Source of the DNA: Odiellus spinosus
Taxonomy: Eukaryota > Arthropoda > Arachnida > Opiliones > Phalangiidae
Direction: 5' to 3'
DNA length: 64,000 nt
Assembly (NCBI GenBank): GCA_963920705.1
Contig: OY987226.1
Location: 24,881,136-24,945,135 of the forward strand
Shown here: one piece after another, positions 23,701-35,765 of the stretch
How positions within the stretch are numbered: the stretch's first letter is position 1
Layout of the letters: each line of letters starts with the position of its first letter
The notes under the pieces: model-generated
Seen by the model: the letters and a program-made list of their open reading frames with translations, nothing else
Database searches by the model: none
What the model was told of the DNA's origin: nothing
Made by a program: the position numbers and the translations under genes

Positions 23701-25365
23701 CGACCTGTATTTTTTTAAAATTCCCGTAAAAACTGGTCGCCAATCACGAGCGTGTACGCGTATTTTATCGTCAGCCTAAGCGAGTGATCGAGGAGGCTAT
23801 GTTCTACCCTACTTTACTTTTGTTTACGTTTTTCGTGCCTATTTCATTGAGTTTTGAACTCATATCCAAGTAAATAAACTAACGTAAGTTGTTTTTTCTG
23901 ACGATTTTTAATTTATAATAGTTTTTAAATAAAACTAAAACAATCATTAATATTTTAAGGGCTTTCCAACTAAATTTTGGCGGAGATGAGTTCGTATGGT
24001 TGAACCCCGGGCCTAGCTAAGCCATGACACGAACTCATCTCCGCCGAAATTTAGTTGGAAAGCCCTTCAAATATCAGTAATTGTTTTAGTATGATTTAAA
24101 AACTAGTATAAATTTAAAATCGTCGGAAAAGAACAACTTTAGTCTATGTACTTGGATATGAGGTCAAAACTCGTTGGAAAAAGCACGAAAAACAAAAAGT
24201 AAAGTCGACTAGAAATAAATCGTGCGCGTTTCGTTCATTCTGAGTGGCTGATGATAAAATATGCGTACTCGCTCGTGATTGGCGACCAGTTCTTACGGGA
24301 ATTTTAAAAAAATACAGGTCGTGCTCGTCTAGTTCACCGAGCTAGGCAGCCTAGGCTTAGCATCAGAACTTTGGAAATTGGTTATAAAATAACGAAATAT
24401 TTTTGGTGAGTTATATTGTTTTTCTCATTATTTTAGCATTCTTTATTGATTAAAAAATAGGTTGTTTCAGCCTTTCATTCTCCCTTTAATCTAGTGTCCA
24501 CTTAAGTTGTAATAAGCATGGCTCTATTTGTAACTTGGTTTATTTAGTACCTGATTGTATTAAACCAAAAATTAAGAAAATATATGCAGCGAAAGTTTAT
24601 CCCATGTTCACTTTGGCTTAGTAGTATTTTTTTTATTGTTGACAGCCTTATTATTAATTGTAGACTTTTTCTAGAGTCTAGAATCCCTTTTAAAAGTTTG
24701 ACAATGTACCAAAAACAAAAGGGAAATTGAGGCCCATAACTGTAGACTGTAAAGAATTATTTTCCTTGTGCAGAGCATATATCATTTGGGATTGAGCCTT
24801 GGCTGGCTACTTGTAATAGCCGAACAACCAGCTAGTCCTGTTTATGTAGTGTAATCTGAGAACTTTCTAAAGGCTCAAAAAAAACTTGCAGAAACTGATT
24901 TTTAAAACCAATTCTCACATAAGCAAGCTTACTAGATTTCTATCATATAAAAATTTGGTTTATTTTGATCGTGAGCGAAAAGTGGTTCCCAATTTCACCC
25001 TCAAATGTGAATGTGCCTTAAACCATTAAGCTGGTTGTCTATTTATATATAACCTATGGCGTTATTTTATCAGTTGTTTGACACCTTACCGCTCACAAAA
25101 CTATTTTGAGATTAGAAACTTCTGTTTATTTTGTCTTCAAATCAAACTTATCTCTGCAGTTTGGTTTTAAGTTTTCAATCACTCTTAAGGATCTCTTAAA
25201 CTTTTATCATTTCAGAATCTGATTGAAAAATTAAAAGAAGAGGATGTAGACGGATACACTGAGGTCGTTCAAGAATATGATTCAATATCCCACCTTGATC
25301 AGTGGTACACGAATATCTTACTTCGCATTAAGAAGTCTATCAACCAAACACCAGATCTCTGTTAA
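17751..25365 (+). CDS. alphaSnap: alpha-SNAP (soluble NSF attachment protein), complete, 9 coding exons
   Basis: Adaptor that binds assembled SNARE bundles and recruits and stimulates the ATPase NSF, so that SNAREs are recycled after membrane fusion; cytosolic/peripheral membrane. Coding exons: 17751-17842, 21340-21419, 22028-22144, 22233-22279, 22341-22474, 22565-22649, 23239-23343, 23407-23475, 25216-25365. All junctions are GT/AG and phases agree, giving 292 aa plus stop, the usual family length. Recognisable stretches: N-terminal [20 protein letters not shown] (membrane-touching loop, residues about 24-43), [74 protein letters not shown] and the C-terminus [15 protein letters not shown]. 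The penultimate Leu, known in the family to matter for NSF stimulation, is kept; the last residue is Cys where mammals have Arg. The fold is all helical (TPR-like). The start is the only ATG aligned with family N-termini. I infer this identity with high confidence from sequence memory. Confidence 0.96.
17985..18090 (-). repeat. Fragment related to the element split by Gypsy
   Basis: In reverse orientation it shares TATCTCTCACCTC.GTGTCA.CCCCC and TGACGTCA with 9812-9910. It lies in alpha-SNAP intron 1. Ends not resolved. Confidence 0.4.
18698..18785. repeat. Interstitial TTAGG-type array in alpha-SNAP intron 1
   Basis: About 16 units of GGTTA with occasional variants (GGTTAGTTTAGG, GGTAAGG). 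Matches the insect telomere unit TTAGG. The flanks show no palindrome. Confidence 0.85.
19291..20476. mobile_element. Inverted-repeat DNA element carrying a 71-bp minisatellite
   Basis: Inverted ends of about 100 bp: left TTTCCTATAATTGAGGC..., AGGTAGTAGGA and GAAACTGATGATG; right, read in reverse, TTTCCTATAAGCGAGGC..., AAGTAGTAGGATAG and GAACTGATGAAG. Outer ends are fuzzy by about 10 bp and no sure target duplication was found. No transposase. The core is the tandem array at 19670-20325. Confidence 0.65.
19670..20325. repeat. 71-bp tandem array with hairpin units
   Basis: About nine units of AATGGCCTCTCAAATAGGAT ... TTCCTAGTTGAGAGGCCGGTG ... TTTTTATTCTTAATT. Each unit has an inverted pair GGCCTCTCAA / TTGAGAGGCC about 25 bases apart, so every unit can form a stem-loop. 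Some units gain TTAGGTTA-like inserts. Confidence 0.92.
20477..20975 (+). pseudogene. Penelope-like element relic (GIY-YIG end), copy 1
   Basis: Conceptual pieces [25 protein letters not shown] and [17 protein letters not shown] match in order the GIY-YIG endonuclease at the C-terminus of Penelope-like elements. Frames shift and stops interrupt it. It continues into a 3' untranslated part ending near CATGAAGTATCCGTCTTTTA, shared with 56115-56630. Reverse transcriptase part absent. Lies in alpha-SNAP intron 1. Confidence 0.75.
23525..24485. mobile_element. TTAA-flanked foldback element, copy 2, in alpha-SNAP intron 8
   Basis: 961 bp, ends AGGGAGAATGAAAGGC / GCCTTTCATTCTCCCT, TTAA on both sides (23521-23524, 24486-24489). 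The two halves are inverted copies along nearly their whole length, meeting near 24005; e.g. GCTAAGCCTAGGCTGCCTAG at 23660 pairs with CTAGGCAGCCTAGGCTTAGC at 24345. In the pre-mRNA it would make a hairpin of about 460 bp. Confidence 0.85.
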
Positions 25366-25614
25366 AAACTGAAGTCCACAATGAGAGGAAACTCGCACAG
25401 TTATAATTTAAAAACGGAATGTGTGGACAGCTTAAAATTTAAAGTAATAAGTTTGAGTATCTTGTGAAATGAAAGCTTTTTTTTATTTACGATATTTCTG
25501 TATATATTGTGTAAAGTAAGATAAAAAGTCCCTGTTTATAATTCCAATTCACAAGAAATTTTCTTGTTACAATATAATATATATAAGTGGTAAATTTTTT
25601 TAATCTTAAATTAA

Positions 25615-26696
25615 TAATAGTTGAGTTTGAGCAACTACTAAAAATTTAACGCAGACGTGAATGAAAACTTCCAAGAATTTTATCAAAAATATGTTCTGAA
25701 GCTAAAAACTTCTAGCTCGAACGACTGAGCGTTGGCTCCGACTCTTGGAACCTCTAGGCTCTTTACTCGGGGGATTGATTCCATCCCAAAAAATTTTGAC
25801 TTAACCTTAATTACCAATTGTGGTACATATTTTCAATTAGTTCGATTAGTTTTAGGAAAAATTTAATCTAGAATTAAAAATTAAATCTACAATTAATGAA
25901 TTAAAACCCAAAAAAAGTTGTGAATCTTTTATTGATTTGGGGGGGGGGGGGGGCTGAAAAATGTTGCTTAACGTAAAAATGGCAACCGGATTCGATTTGG
26001 ATCTTGTCAAATTTTGCAATAAACTCACAAATTTGGCCTCCAGAAATTGAAAGAATTCCTGGGGCTATTTTTACATGAGTGTGACGTCAGTTTTGGTTTT
26101 CATTTGAATGTGCTCGCATAGAATAACGAAAGAAATTGGCTTTCCCGATGCCTAATTTGGTCTATAGAAAATTTCAACAGAACTCAATTAAATAAAATAA
26201 CCTCAATGCAACCAAAGTAGATTAAAGGAATATTAAATTTATTGAACTCCGGTCATTTCAGCTGGTCTATTTAGTCGAATTTTGTTGAAATTTTCCAATT
26301 AAGACCATTTTTGACTAAATTAGGCTATTTTACCTTATTGGGAAAGCCAATCTCATCATTTTATGGTAGCATATTGAACTGAAAAACTGATATCACAAGT
26401 ATTTTAAAATAACCTCAGGAATTTTTCAATTTCTGAAGATTAAATCCGTAAACTTAGCTTTAATCGAGTCAGGTTGAGTTTGTATTTTAACGTTTTTCCA
26501 ACCCAAACATCAGGGATCGTTGTAGAAGTTAAGGCTCAAAACTTAGTCGCTGTGGACATTCGTGTACCATTTTTAGCTTTTTATGGTTTGTTTAACCGAG
26601 TTTTGAATCCTGACCTCTAGATTCATTAGATCGGAGCCAAAATCCCAATTTGCTTCAAACATTACATTTTTAGTGGTTGCTCAAACTCTTAATACT
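25615..26696. mobile_element. Long foldback element of the AATCGAGTCA family, copy 1
   Basis: About 1.08 kb. Ends ATAGTTGAGTTTGAGCAACT...CTAAAAAT and, in reverse, TTAAGAGTTTGAGCAACC...CTAAAAAT. Further inner parts also pair (CAACAGAACTCAATTA region against ...TCGAATTTTGTTGAAA). The right half holds AATCGAGTCAGGTTG ... TTTTAACGTTTTT, the family mark. A G16 run lies at 25939. It starts about 250 bp after the alpha-SNAP stop and may overlap its 3' UTR. Confidence 0.7.
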
Positions 26697-28249
26697 GAAT
26701 AAAAACTAGTGACCTTAACATTTAAGACTGGAAGACTTTTTAATTATCAAAAGTGCTTTTGGATTTTTTCCAGTTTCTATATCCTTACCACAAAGCCAGT
26801 ATAATATCCCTCTTTTTTAACTCTGATATTTACCTGATATTAAGAATGTAGCGGTGTTTTAATACGACTCGCTTTATAAATAAGTATTAAATTTCCAATA
26901 TTTAATCTCTTAAAGGCCTTAATTTCGTCTAAACCTAAATATGTGGAATGTTGTCTTAGCTGTGGAAAATTTAATAGTTGGTTTGTCTCTAATGAAAACA
27001 GTTTCAAGCTTATGCGGCGCATGCCTGCAACTTTACCAAAGCCATGTAATTTCAGTTTATGAAGAAAACTGCCCAAATTCTTCAGTAAATAATAGTCAAT
27101 CTTTTGATGTTATAAACAAATTCTAAAAAATAAAATAAAAAGTTTATCAGGATAATTGTTCATAAGTGGTCAATTTTTTATTTGTTTGCTTACTTGAGAT
27201 TTTTGATAATTCACTGCACTTTATCTTTAGGTTTATTTTCACACTTTTTGAAACCAACAATTGGTGCACTGCAAACACTTGGCTTCACTAAAAAAATAAA
27301 AATCATTTTTGCACAGTGTCCTAAGCATGCGCAGTAACTATGTTGAAAAGCGTTAATTTTTACCTCCATTAAAGGGCTACCATCATTTGAATCGGTATTT
27401 TATTTCCTAATAATACTAGCTTTACAGTAAATGTTATGGTGAAGCAGAATATCTCCATGGTTTAAATCAAAATATTGAAATTAGCTTTGACCCTGCCTCC
27501 CTAAATTTTTTCCTTCTATGTACTAACTTCTATCTCTTGTCTTTGGTTATGTTTTAATATTAATTTATGCCTTATCAGAATATTCTTGATCAAACACTAA
27601 GTTTGACTCAAATCACTACATTTTTTAACCAACTATCAATAAACTTTTAAGTGAAAAGATGTAGAAACCTTTATGTTAACTTTTAGGAAGTTAAGAAGGG
27701 GGAGGAAGAGTATTTCTCAGTTCAGAGTTGATTTACATATCAATGATTCTCCTGGCAACGAAAATAGCTTATTTCCTTATTTTAAGCCTCGATTAATGGG
27801 TGTATTTGTTATTAATCAAAATTAAGATTTAATCAAATGACCTAAAACAACACGCTTTGAGGGTGTATTTATCAGCCATATTGCGGTGTTTTCTAGCAAT
27901 TTTAAAGTAGGTTACTCACCACATATCGTACCGGTTGGGACTTCGCAAAGCACTTACTTTCTCGTAGACAAAAAAGTTTTGCGCGCAATCCTAGTTTTTT
28001 CTCTTTGCGTAAAGTCATGGATGAGTGTCAGGCTTAGGCTTTTTCGCAAAGCTTTTCTATATAGTCCCATAATGATGCATTTCGTCTATCAAGGTACACT
28101 TTTTGATGACCAAAGGGTTCTAGTATCAAAATGAATAATTATTTAAATTAATGTTTAATGTAATGTAATTTTATTACGCATTTCTGATAGCGTCTGGAAT
28201 AGGAAGAGGGTGTCGAAGCTATTAGAAGCTGCTTTCTCCGTCATTATAA

Positions 28250-28945
28250 CAGGGTGTACAGAACTGACACCCCTTAGGTTGGAATAGCACTCTGTTTCTC
28301 GATATATATTAGTTGTTTTCAACTGGAAATGGGGTTAAAAGACACTGAAACTTCAAAACTGTAGGAAAATTTGACAAATATTAGAGGTATCTTGGGGACA
28401 ATTTATCAGTTTTTTAAGTGTCTGGAATAGCAAGCCACCGCCCAACATGGAGTAGTAAATTAAATTTCTGATAGCTGCTGAAGCTTAAATTAACCCTAAA
28501 AAGAATCAAACATTTATCTTTAGTGCTTTCTCAGGATATCTGAACTTTCAGGAATGGGCTGTTGGTTTTTGGTAGTTTATAGTCATTGAGTATGATATAA
28601 CGATTTGGACTTTATCTCTTCTCACACAACCATGAAAGCCTGTTTAAAATTCGCTATAAAATATAATTTAAATGTATAACTAATAGATTTTTATTTAGAT
28701 GTCATAAAAATCATGTGATATAACAGCATAGTTTTCTTTTTAAAAAAATTGCATAGCAGGATCTCCCTTCTGTTTATATTTTAAAAATAAAGGCTGGAAG
28801 AATGCTGGATTGCCCACAATCAATAAAATAAAACCCAGCCATGATGCATAGTTTGGCTAATTACAAAATTTGTGGTCAAAATTCTGCCAGATTTCAATGA
28901 GAGATGTCAAAGATTTGTCTGTTTATAATTTTTTTTTACACCCTG
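28250..28945. mobile_element. Possible mariner-like element ends
   Basis: CAGGGTGTACAGAACT at the left and ...TTTTACACCCTG at the right form a short (about 11-bp) inverted pair, with TA outside the right end only. No coding sequence inside is recognised. Confidence 0.35.
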
Positions 28946-29914
28946 TAGGTTAATTCGCCTCCAGGTGGTGCGACAATTGTGAAAGAAAAATCTCAACGCT
29001 CCTTAGTAATTTGGGCAAGCTAAAATATAAAACTGGATAAACATCTTTTTCACAAACCTAATGCCTAATAAACAATTATTCTTATGACAACTTACGCTGG
29101 AAAATATGAATAAATTCCATGGCGCCAACAGGTTTGGTTTTTGGCCAAAAACACACCCGTAAAAATTTTTTAATGTTGCATAAATATGTGCAACAACAAA
29201 GTCTTAAGCATTTCATATCATTATAAATGAATGATCTGGTACCACTGAATAAGAGGTTTACGCAACCATATGCATTATCTCAAACTGACCTACTTTTTGC
29301 AAAGTGAAATTTTTTACAAATCTGTGTTATACTGATGACAAAACCTGAAAACATGAGACAGAAGCGGAAATACTAGTTAACTTATGGTTTTAAGTGAAAG
29401 AATTTTGGCTTTGTGTTGGTTTTGGTCCCCAAACGCTACTTGTGGTGGATGACGTTAGTAGTGTCTCGCCAGAAATCAAGGTCGAATAACGAAGATGGAA
29501 AATGGGAATGAGTTGACTTTAAAACTGGAAAGGTGAATTCCAGAAGGAAAAATGTGTCATTGTAAATATATCATTTGATTTATTTATATCTCTCCTTCAA
29601 GGCACCAGGAAAAATGGGTTCGAGAATTTCGAGTTTGATTTTAGAGATATCAATTTTGTTTATAAATGGACCTACTAAATGTGTCCAAAAGTGTTTTCCA
29701 AATAATGAAAGTTTTGTTACTTAGAAAAGCAATTCAATAGCCAATCACGGAACAGGGCTAGTCATGTAAGCTTATGAAGTTATCCAAAAGCCACCAATGC
29801 CAAACTTTATTATTGTAGCAATTGCCAATAAAATAATTCACTCTTATGCTCAGAAAAGCTTGGATTGATTTTACACTAAGCCTAATTCCGTTTGAAAGTA
29901 CAGAACTTTGGAGG

Positions 29915-30050
29915 CACGCGCTTTGGGCGCGAGCGTTACCACAGTTGCACTCTTATGGAGCGAGCGTTATCACGGGTACACTCTGATGGAGCAAGCATTA
30001 TCCTGGTTACACTCCATGATGGAGCGAGCACCTCAAAGGCACGAGAATCT
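29915..30050. repeat. Short 31-33-bp tandem repeat
   Basis: About three and a half units of ATGGAGCGAGCGTTATCACG ... TACACTC. Two overlapping plus-strand frames stay open through it (71 and 70 codons), but neither resembles a known protein. Confidence 0.65.
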
Positions 30051-31094
30051 TTTAATTGGCTGCAGTGGTGGGACTGCTTTGCAGGCTGTAATACAGTGGA
30101 AGGCTAGCGAAGCACTTTGACGAAAAGTGCTTGTGTTTAAATATTGCTATTTTAAAATTTAGAGATTTGTTTCAAATGACTTGGTCCAGTTAATTTAAGA
30201 ACTAGCCATATTGAAAACAGGTTTCCTGCTCCTCTAAGTGAGATATAATATTGATTTGACATTAAATTATGATGATCCTGGTTGCAACATCTGCAGCCAA
30301 AGGTTTTTATATAGATCTCAATCGCAGTCCCCTAGCTGTTAATATTACTTCTGCCTGCATGTTACTATGGATTATCTCCAAGTTCAGTTTTATATAAGGA
30401 AATAAGCCTTCATCCAATATCAGGGGGGGGGGGGGTCAATAACATGGAATCATGGGGAAAAATCTTAATAGTTGGTGTAATTATAACTTGGGAACGCTGT
30501 TATAATTTATCACAGGCCCTTCCCAATATAAATTCCCCGGTAATTTAATGTAAAACTTCAGAGTAAAACTTATTTTTGGGGGAGAAAAGTTTCTAGATTT
30601 TAAAATTTATTAACGATCGTTCCTAATGATAACAAGAGAAAAACTCAGTACTTGCCTACATAGTATTTTCAATGCTTTATTACGGTAAACCAGGAGTTTT
30701 GGACAAGTTTGGCTAAATAATAGCATATGCTGCTTTACAATAAAGTATCTGATGGTTTCAGAGACGAAAACTATCAAGGTTCTTAGGGGCTTCAATAAGT
30801 TTGATATAATTCCAAGAAAGTTTATATATGTACGTGCCTAAAGACTTGTGTAAAGATAGTACTTTGAAAAGTGGGTGGCTATACTTTTTTCTTTTAATAA
30901 CATGGCTTCAGATTTTATTGACTTGTCAGTCATTACTACTAACAAAGTATCTTGTGCTAAATAATTTTTGAAATTTCTCTATAACTTTCTTTCTTAACAG
31001 TGATCATAGGCTATTTCTTTGTAGTATGCAGTATTAAAATTTAACTCAACCAGTGTTATGTTGATGTCGCTAAATGCTTTTTTTAAAAGCCATG

Positions 31095-31485
31095 CAGGGG
31101 AGATTTCCGTTGACCGACCCCACACTAAATAACGATGGTTATAGACTATTTAGGACCTGGGGAGTTCAGAAAAAAAAATAAAAAAAATCTCCGACCACCG
31201 GAAGTTTGAGAAAAACGTATTTGAAAATTTGAAATTCCCATGGTAAAAATCTTATAGAATTCGCCATAGGTTGGGTTAGATTGGGTTAGGTTAGGCTAGG
31301 TTTTTTTTTAGGTTGGGCTTGGTTAGAATGTATGGGATTTAACATGCAAACTTCAAATTTTGAAATGCGTTTTTCTCAAACTTCCGATGGTTGAAGATTT
31401 TTTTTAATTATTTTTTCTGAACTCCCCAGGTCCCAATTAGTTCAAAGCATCGTTATATGGTGGGGGGTCGGTTATCGGAAACCTT
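31095..31485. mobile_element. Palindromic element with a TTAGG-type loop
   Basis: Arms of about 140 bp: GATTTCCGTTGACCGACCCC at 31102 pairs with GGGGTCGGTTATCGGAAACC at 31465; CCTGGGGAGTTCAGAAAAAA pairs with TTTTTTCTGAACTCCCCAGG. The loop (31265-31330) is GGTTGGGTTAGATTGGGTTA-type sequence. Confidence 0.75.
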
Positions 31486-32486
31486 GCCGTAATGCAAGCT
31501 GCATTTTCGCACAGCCAGCCCATACCAAATAAAAAACCAATGTATACTTTTTTCTTGGTATTTGTTAATAACAATATTAAATATGTCCTAGCTACGTTTA
31601 GAATATATTTTTAATTTTAGCTGGTGACTTTGTTGATTGCTAACCAGTGTTTCGTTATTGGTTGGTATGCCTTTGATCTCTCCAAGTGTGACACTCATCA
31701 AAAAACACTTTTTTTGACTTGGTAACTGCTGACTGAGCACCGAGTATCGTGATGTCATTACGCAAAATGAAAAATTCTATTCATTAAAAGCGGTGACTCA
31801 CCACTAAGCTTTCGAAAAGATTCAACTCATTGGCTGATTTACTAGGTCTCCTTTGAACCGTTGTTTTGATCACCTATACTTTCCCAACATTGACCTGCTA
31901 ACTTAAAATATTTTTTTATAATCAACCTTAGTCACCCGAATTTGCTAAAATTTACTGAAAAATAGCTGTGCCAATTTGGGGCAAATTAACATCGCTATCA
32001 ATGTTTTGGTATATTTTGCATAAGCTACAATCGAAAATACTTGGAAGTTGATAAGGGCCCATGACGAACAAACACATTAATAGAAATCTCTCATCATGAC
32101 CAAGCCACACATTTCAACGTCGTACATACCTTGTTATGGGGATGACCTTTTAAAAGTCGCCCTATAGCCAATTTCTCATGAAAAACCAAATGTAATTTGA
32201 ATAGCATTTTCAGGAACATCTTTAAAAACCATTAGAATTATATATGCCATTTAAAAAATTACAAGAGAAAATAAAAACAAGTAAAATTCCTGATTCTTAG
32301 AAAAAACTACGATGTTGGTAGATGCGGTGCGCCATTCCTCGTGGATCTCTGCCGCAGTAGTAAAGTAATCGATTACCAGATAACGATTACGTTAAAATTT
32401 AACGAGTCAGCTAAACAGAAAAAGTAGACGTTATATTTCACACACCTTTTGTTACAGTACTAGTATAGGCGAGAAATCGTTGAAAG

Positions 32487-32726
32487 CATGGGCCAAGAAA
32501 CGATAAATCCAGGACTACTAAAAGAAACAGGCTACGTCATCACCGTACCGTGATGACCCGTTTTTTGGGATCAAGTTTGTACAGTCAAAGGTATAGCGTT
32601 TTGGGAGCAAAGTGACGTCATATGACGTCACACGCTGTACGAAGGCTGTTTGTTAGGCCGACCGAGAATTTTATTCCCTCAAACGGGGAAGAGTCATGTC
32701 CTGGATTTATCGTTTCTTGGCCCATG
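32487..32726. mobile_element. MITE with 30-bp perfect inverted ends, 240 bp
   Basis: Ends CATGGGCCAAGAAACGATAA... and ...TTATCGTTTCTTGGCCCATG are exact inverse copies for about 30 bp; TTGAAAG flanks both sides (32480-32486, 32727-32733). A 7-bp duplication and a CA...TG terminus suit the P superfamily better than hAT, but this is inference. The centre has the perfect palindrome TGACGTCATATGACGTCA. Confidence 0.85.
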
Positions 32727-33967
32727 TTGAAAGTAATCATCAATGCGGACTGATAACCTGATCTTGTGGATTACTTTTGAAAGAAATTCATTATTCGATT
32801 ACTAGTAATCAGATCTATCAAAAGAATGGGACTTTTTACTTCTTCAAAATCGACTATTGTGACCTGAATTCTTCAAAGGTGCTACCACTTAAAACATTCT
32901 TTGATAGACGCTGACTTCTCTTGCAAAATTTAAATAATATCTTAAATATATTGAATAATTATACATTGAATAATAATGTAACAATTTAAATAGTAGAGAA
33001 AGAAATAATAGTATAATTATTATTATTTTTTTTATATTTTCCATTAACTTCAAGGTTACTTTGGCTACTTTGTAACGATTACTATTCTTAAACAACTGGT
33101 TCTTATGACAGCTTGTCTTCTCAGAATTAATTATGACATCACAAATTCCACAGACTAACTACCTCGACAATCTACTCAGGCCTGACTAAATTTACTACCA
33201 ATGTCTGCTTTTGTATCTCATGGTTGCTTGCCTTGTTTCTTACGTCAGACAAGATGAAACCGCTACAACCCTAGTAATTTTTTAACCACTGAGGTATAAT
33301 TCCATTGAAGAGGAATTGGCGGATTGGAAAACCTTAGGCAGATCGATACAAAATGCTATATGGAGACTTGCCCGTGCAAAATTCTCTGGAACACAAACCG
33401 TAATTCGCTCAGTTCATTGTACATAAACATGTATTCGATTGTGGACAATAGCATTTAGGTTATCATAATAGTAGCAATCATAATTTGTATATGAATTTTT
33501 TAGAAATATACTTTAATGAATCTCAGTGACACTTTAACACACTACAATAAAAATCATCCACACTCATAAAGCAAAAAAGAAATTCTGTCTAAATAAGAAG
33601 AACCATTTAGTCACGCTCATTTTCAACTAGGAAGTTATCTAAACATTTTAACCGCTGTAAACTAAGAATTATCTGTCAACATACTGCTGGGGGGTCTTTA
33701 TAAACAACGAACGAAGATTAATTTTCGAAAAACAATTTTGCTTTCCTACTATACTTTAAAGCATTTTATTCTTACAAACTTTGTTTATAATTTTGTCATA
33801 TTATACAAAATTTTCCAGTTCTGTTGATTCTAAATGGAAAATGGTTTCCCATAATTTTAATATTATAGGGAATGTTAATTTTCCCACATACTTATTGTAC
33901 AAATTTCTAATTTTTTTTTTAAGTTACTCAGTTATAACAATTTTTTAAACCGTAATCCTGTACCAGA

Positions 33968-34759
33968 ATAATAGTGAGTTTAAGCAGCCCCTAAAAATAG
34001 TACGTAGGACGCGAAATATAAGACGATATCCAGCGTTTCTAACAAAATTGCATTGAGCAGCTAAAAACGTCTGAGCTTTGGCCAAGATGGTAACATCTAA
34101 GAGAAAAAAATGGCTGGCTCCTATGGTTGTAACTTTTAGCTCCTAAAACCGGGAATTTGGTTCCTACAATTTCACTAAAACCCTTACAAAAATAATACTA
34201 AATTGTGGTTCATATTAGCTTTTTAGTAAAAATTAAATTTACAGTTAACAAAATAAAACTCAAATTAGTTGCAGATGATGCTTAAAAAAACATGCTGCCA
34301 GACTCGATTCGGGCCTTGTAAAATTAATCTCGCACCAAGCTCACACATTTAATGTTTAGAAATTTGGTCTATTTGGTTGTAATTCTCCAAATTGGACCAT
34401 TGTTGACCAAATTTCATTTTTCCTCATTAGGAAAGCCAAAGATAAAACAACATGATACATATGTATAACCAGCTTCTAGAATTTTTTCAATTTGTAAATA
34501 TTAAATTCGCGACCTTGGTGCGAGATGAATTTAACAAGGCCTGAATCGAGTCAGATTGCGTGTCTACTTTAACGTTTTCCTGGCCCAACCATCAAAGACT
34601 GTTGCAGCCGTTAGCGCGAAACCTTTCGTGGTTTCCTAAATCACTTTTTCTATCCTAAGCATCAAAGCTCAGCGTTAATTACGTCTGAGTGAAAAAAAAT
34701 GGTCTAAACGAAGATGTTCGCGTCTGGCGTTCATTTTTAGTGATTGCTTAAACTAATAA
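33968..34759. mobile_element. Long foldback element of the AATCGAGTCA family, copy 2
   Basis: About 790 bp. Ends AATAGTGAGTTTAAGCAGCC...CTAAAAAT and, in reverse, ATTAGTTTAAGCAATCACTA. Contains AATCGAGTCAGATTGCGTGT and TTTAACGTTTTCC, plus an inner pair GACTCGATTCGGGCCTTGT / ACAAGGCCTGAATCGAGTC. Confidence 0.7.
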
Positions 34760-35765
34760 CGAAACAAAAATGCGAGAGGTTCTTTCTAAGTGCCAAAAAT
34801 GAACTAGGCTCTTTTAATGTTAAAATAATTTCGAGAGAAAAAAGATTCACATGGGGGTTTGGACACTCAATTTCATCAGCACAAACTAACACGAAGATCA
34901 AATGAAGCCTCCTAAAATGGAGGCTCCTGATCCATTTTCACCAAATACTTTTTTATCTACAGGACTGTGGCTTTTTACACCACGCGAATAATAATTATGA
35001 GTTTTTCTCGTAGGAAAAATTGGGAAATGAAATTTGAAAGGGAGCTGGGGATTTTTTATGTTCGGGGTACGGTGGAAGAAGGAAGAAGAAGAGTGTTCAA
35101 TTTAACACTACCGCGCGATAAAACACACATTCTAAAATTATTTTTACTCAGACAAGTTTAGCATTCATATCGAGAATTCGTTTTTGAAAAAGGACCCAGA
35201 CGCTTCGTGAAGTTTCATTTTTGGTGAAAAATTCTTAAAAGTATTTATCAAATGTTTCCAGACACGAGACATTCGCTGTTAAATGAACTTTTATACCAAA
35301 AAGAAATGCATCTATATCGGGTCATTTATGAATGAGAGGGGGATTTTTAGTTTTTCATGAAGTATGATGGGGATAGGGAGATCGAGGCCTGCGTTATTGA
35401 AAGATGACATCCTCAACGTGTTTTTCAACAAATGGGACTAAAAATTTGCTTTAAGATACTAATACAAATCTAATAAAATTGGTTAATGCAAGTTTTTTTC
35501 AGAATAAAACTTTTTTACCTTTAACAACTTTGTTGAAATTTTACGGAACAAGTGTAAAACGACTTAAAATGCCCAATGGTACAGAAAAGTAAAGAACGCA
35601 AATAGTTATTCCTACGCTTCTAATATTTTTTCTTATAAAGTATCATTATTTTATCAAGCAAAGGAGCCAGGGCTGTTAGGGAAGTTTAGGGATAGTTAAG
35701 TGAATATATTTTATGATGAGGCGATTTCATTGTCTTTCGTCACAAAAGTATAGCGAAAAGATATT
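34760..35765. other. Region downstream of XPO1 stop
   Basis: Should contain the XPO1 3' UTR (minus strand). I found no clear canonical poly(A) signal close to the stop. The 64-codon plus-strand frame at 34967 resembles nothing known. Confidence 0.4.

Larger units (their letters stand above)
26697..31094. other. Intergenic stretch between alpha-SNAP and XPO1
   Basis: AT-rich, no recognisable exon on either strand. Holds the weak mariner-like pair (28250-28945), a short tandem repeat (29915-30050) and a G13 run at 30423. Open frames up to 82 codons (27886-28134) look random. Confidence 0.5.

Noticed and set aside
25739-25790. tRNA-like GGGATTGATTCC stretch
   Set aside because: No matching acceptor or anticodon stems could be drawn around it; it is inside a foldback element.
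27886-28134. 82-codon plus-strand open frame in the intergenic region
   Set aside because: No family resemblance, no nearby splice partners, composition like surrounding DNA.
29892-30120. Two overlapping 70-codon frames at a tandem repeat
   Set aside because: Explained by the 31-33-bp repeat; two frames open at once argues for repeat effect, not coding.
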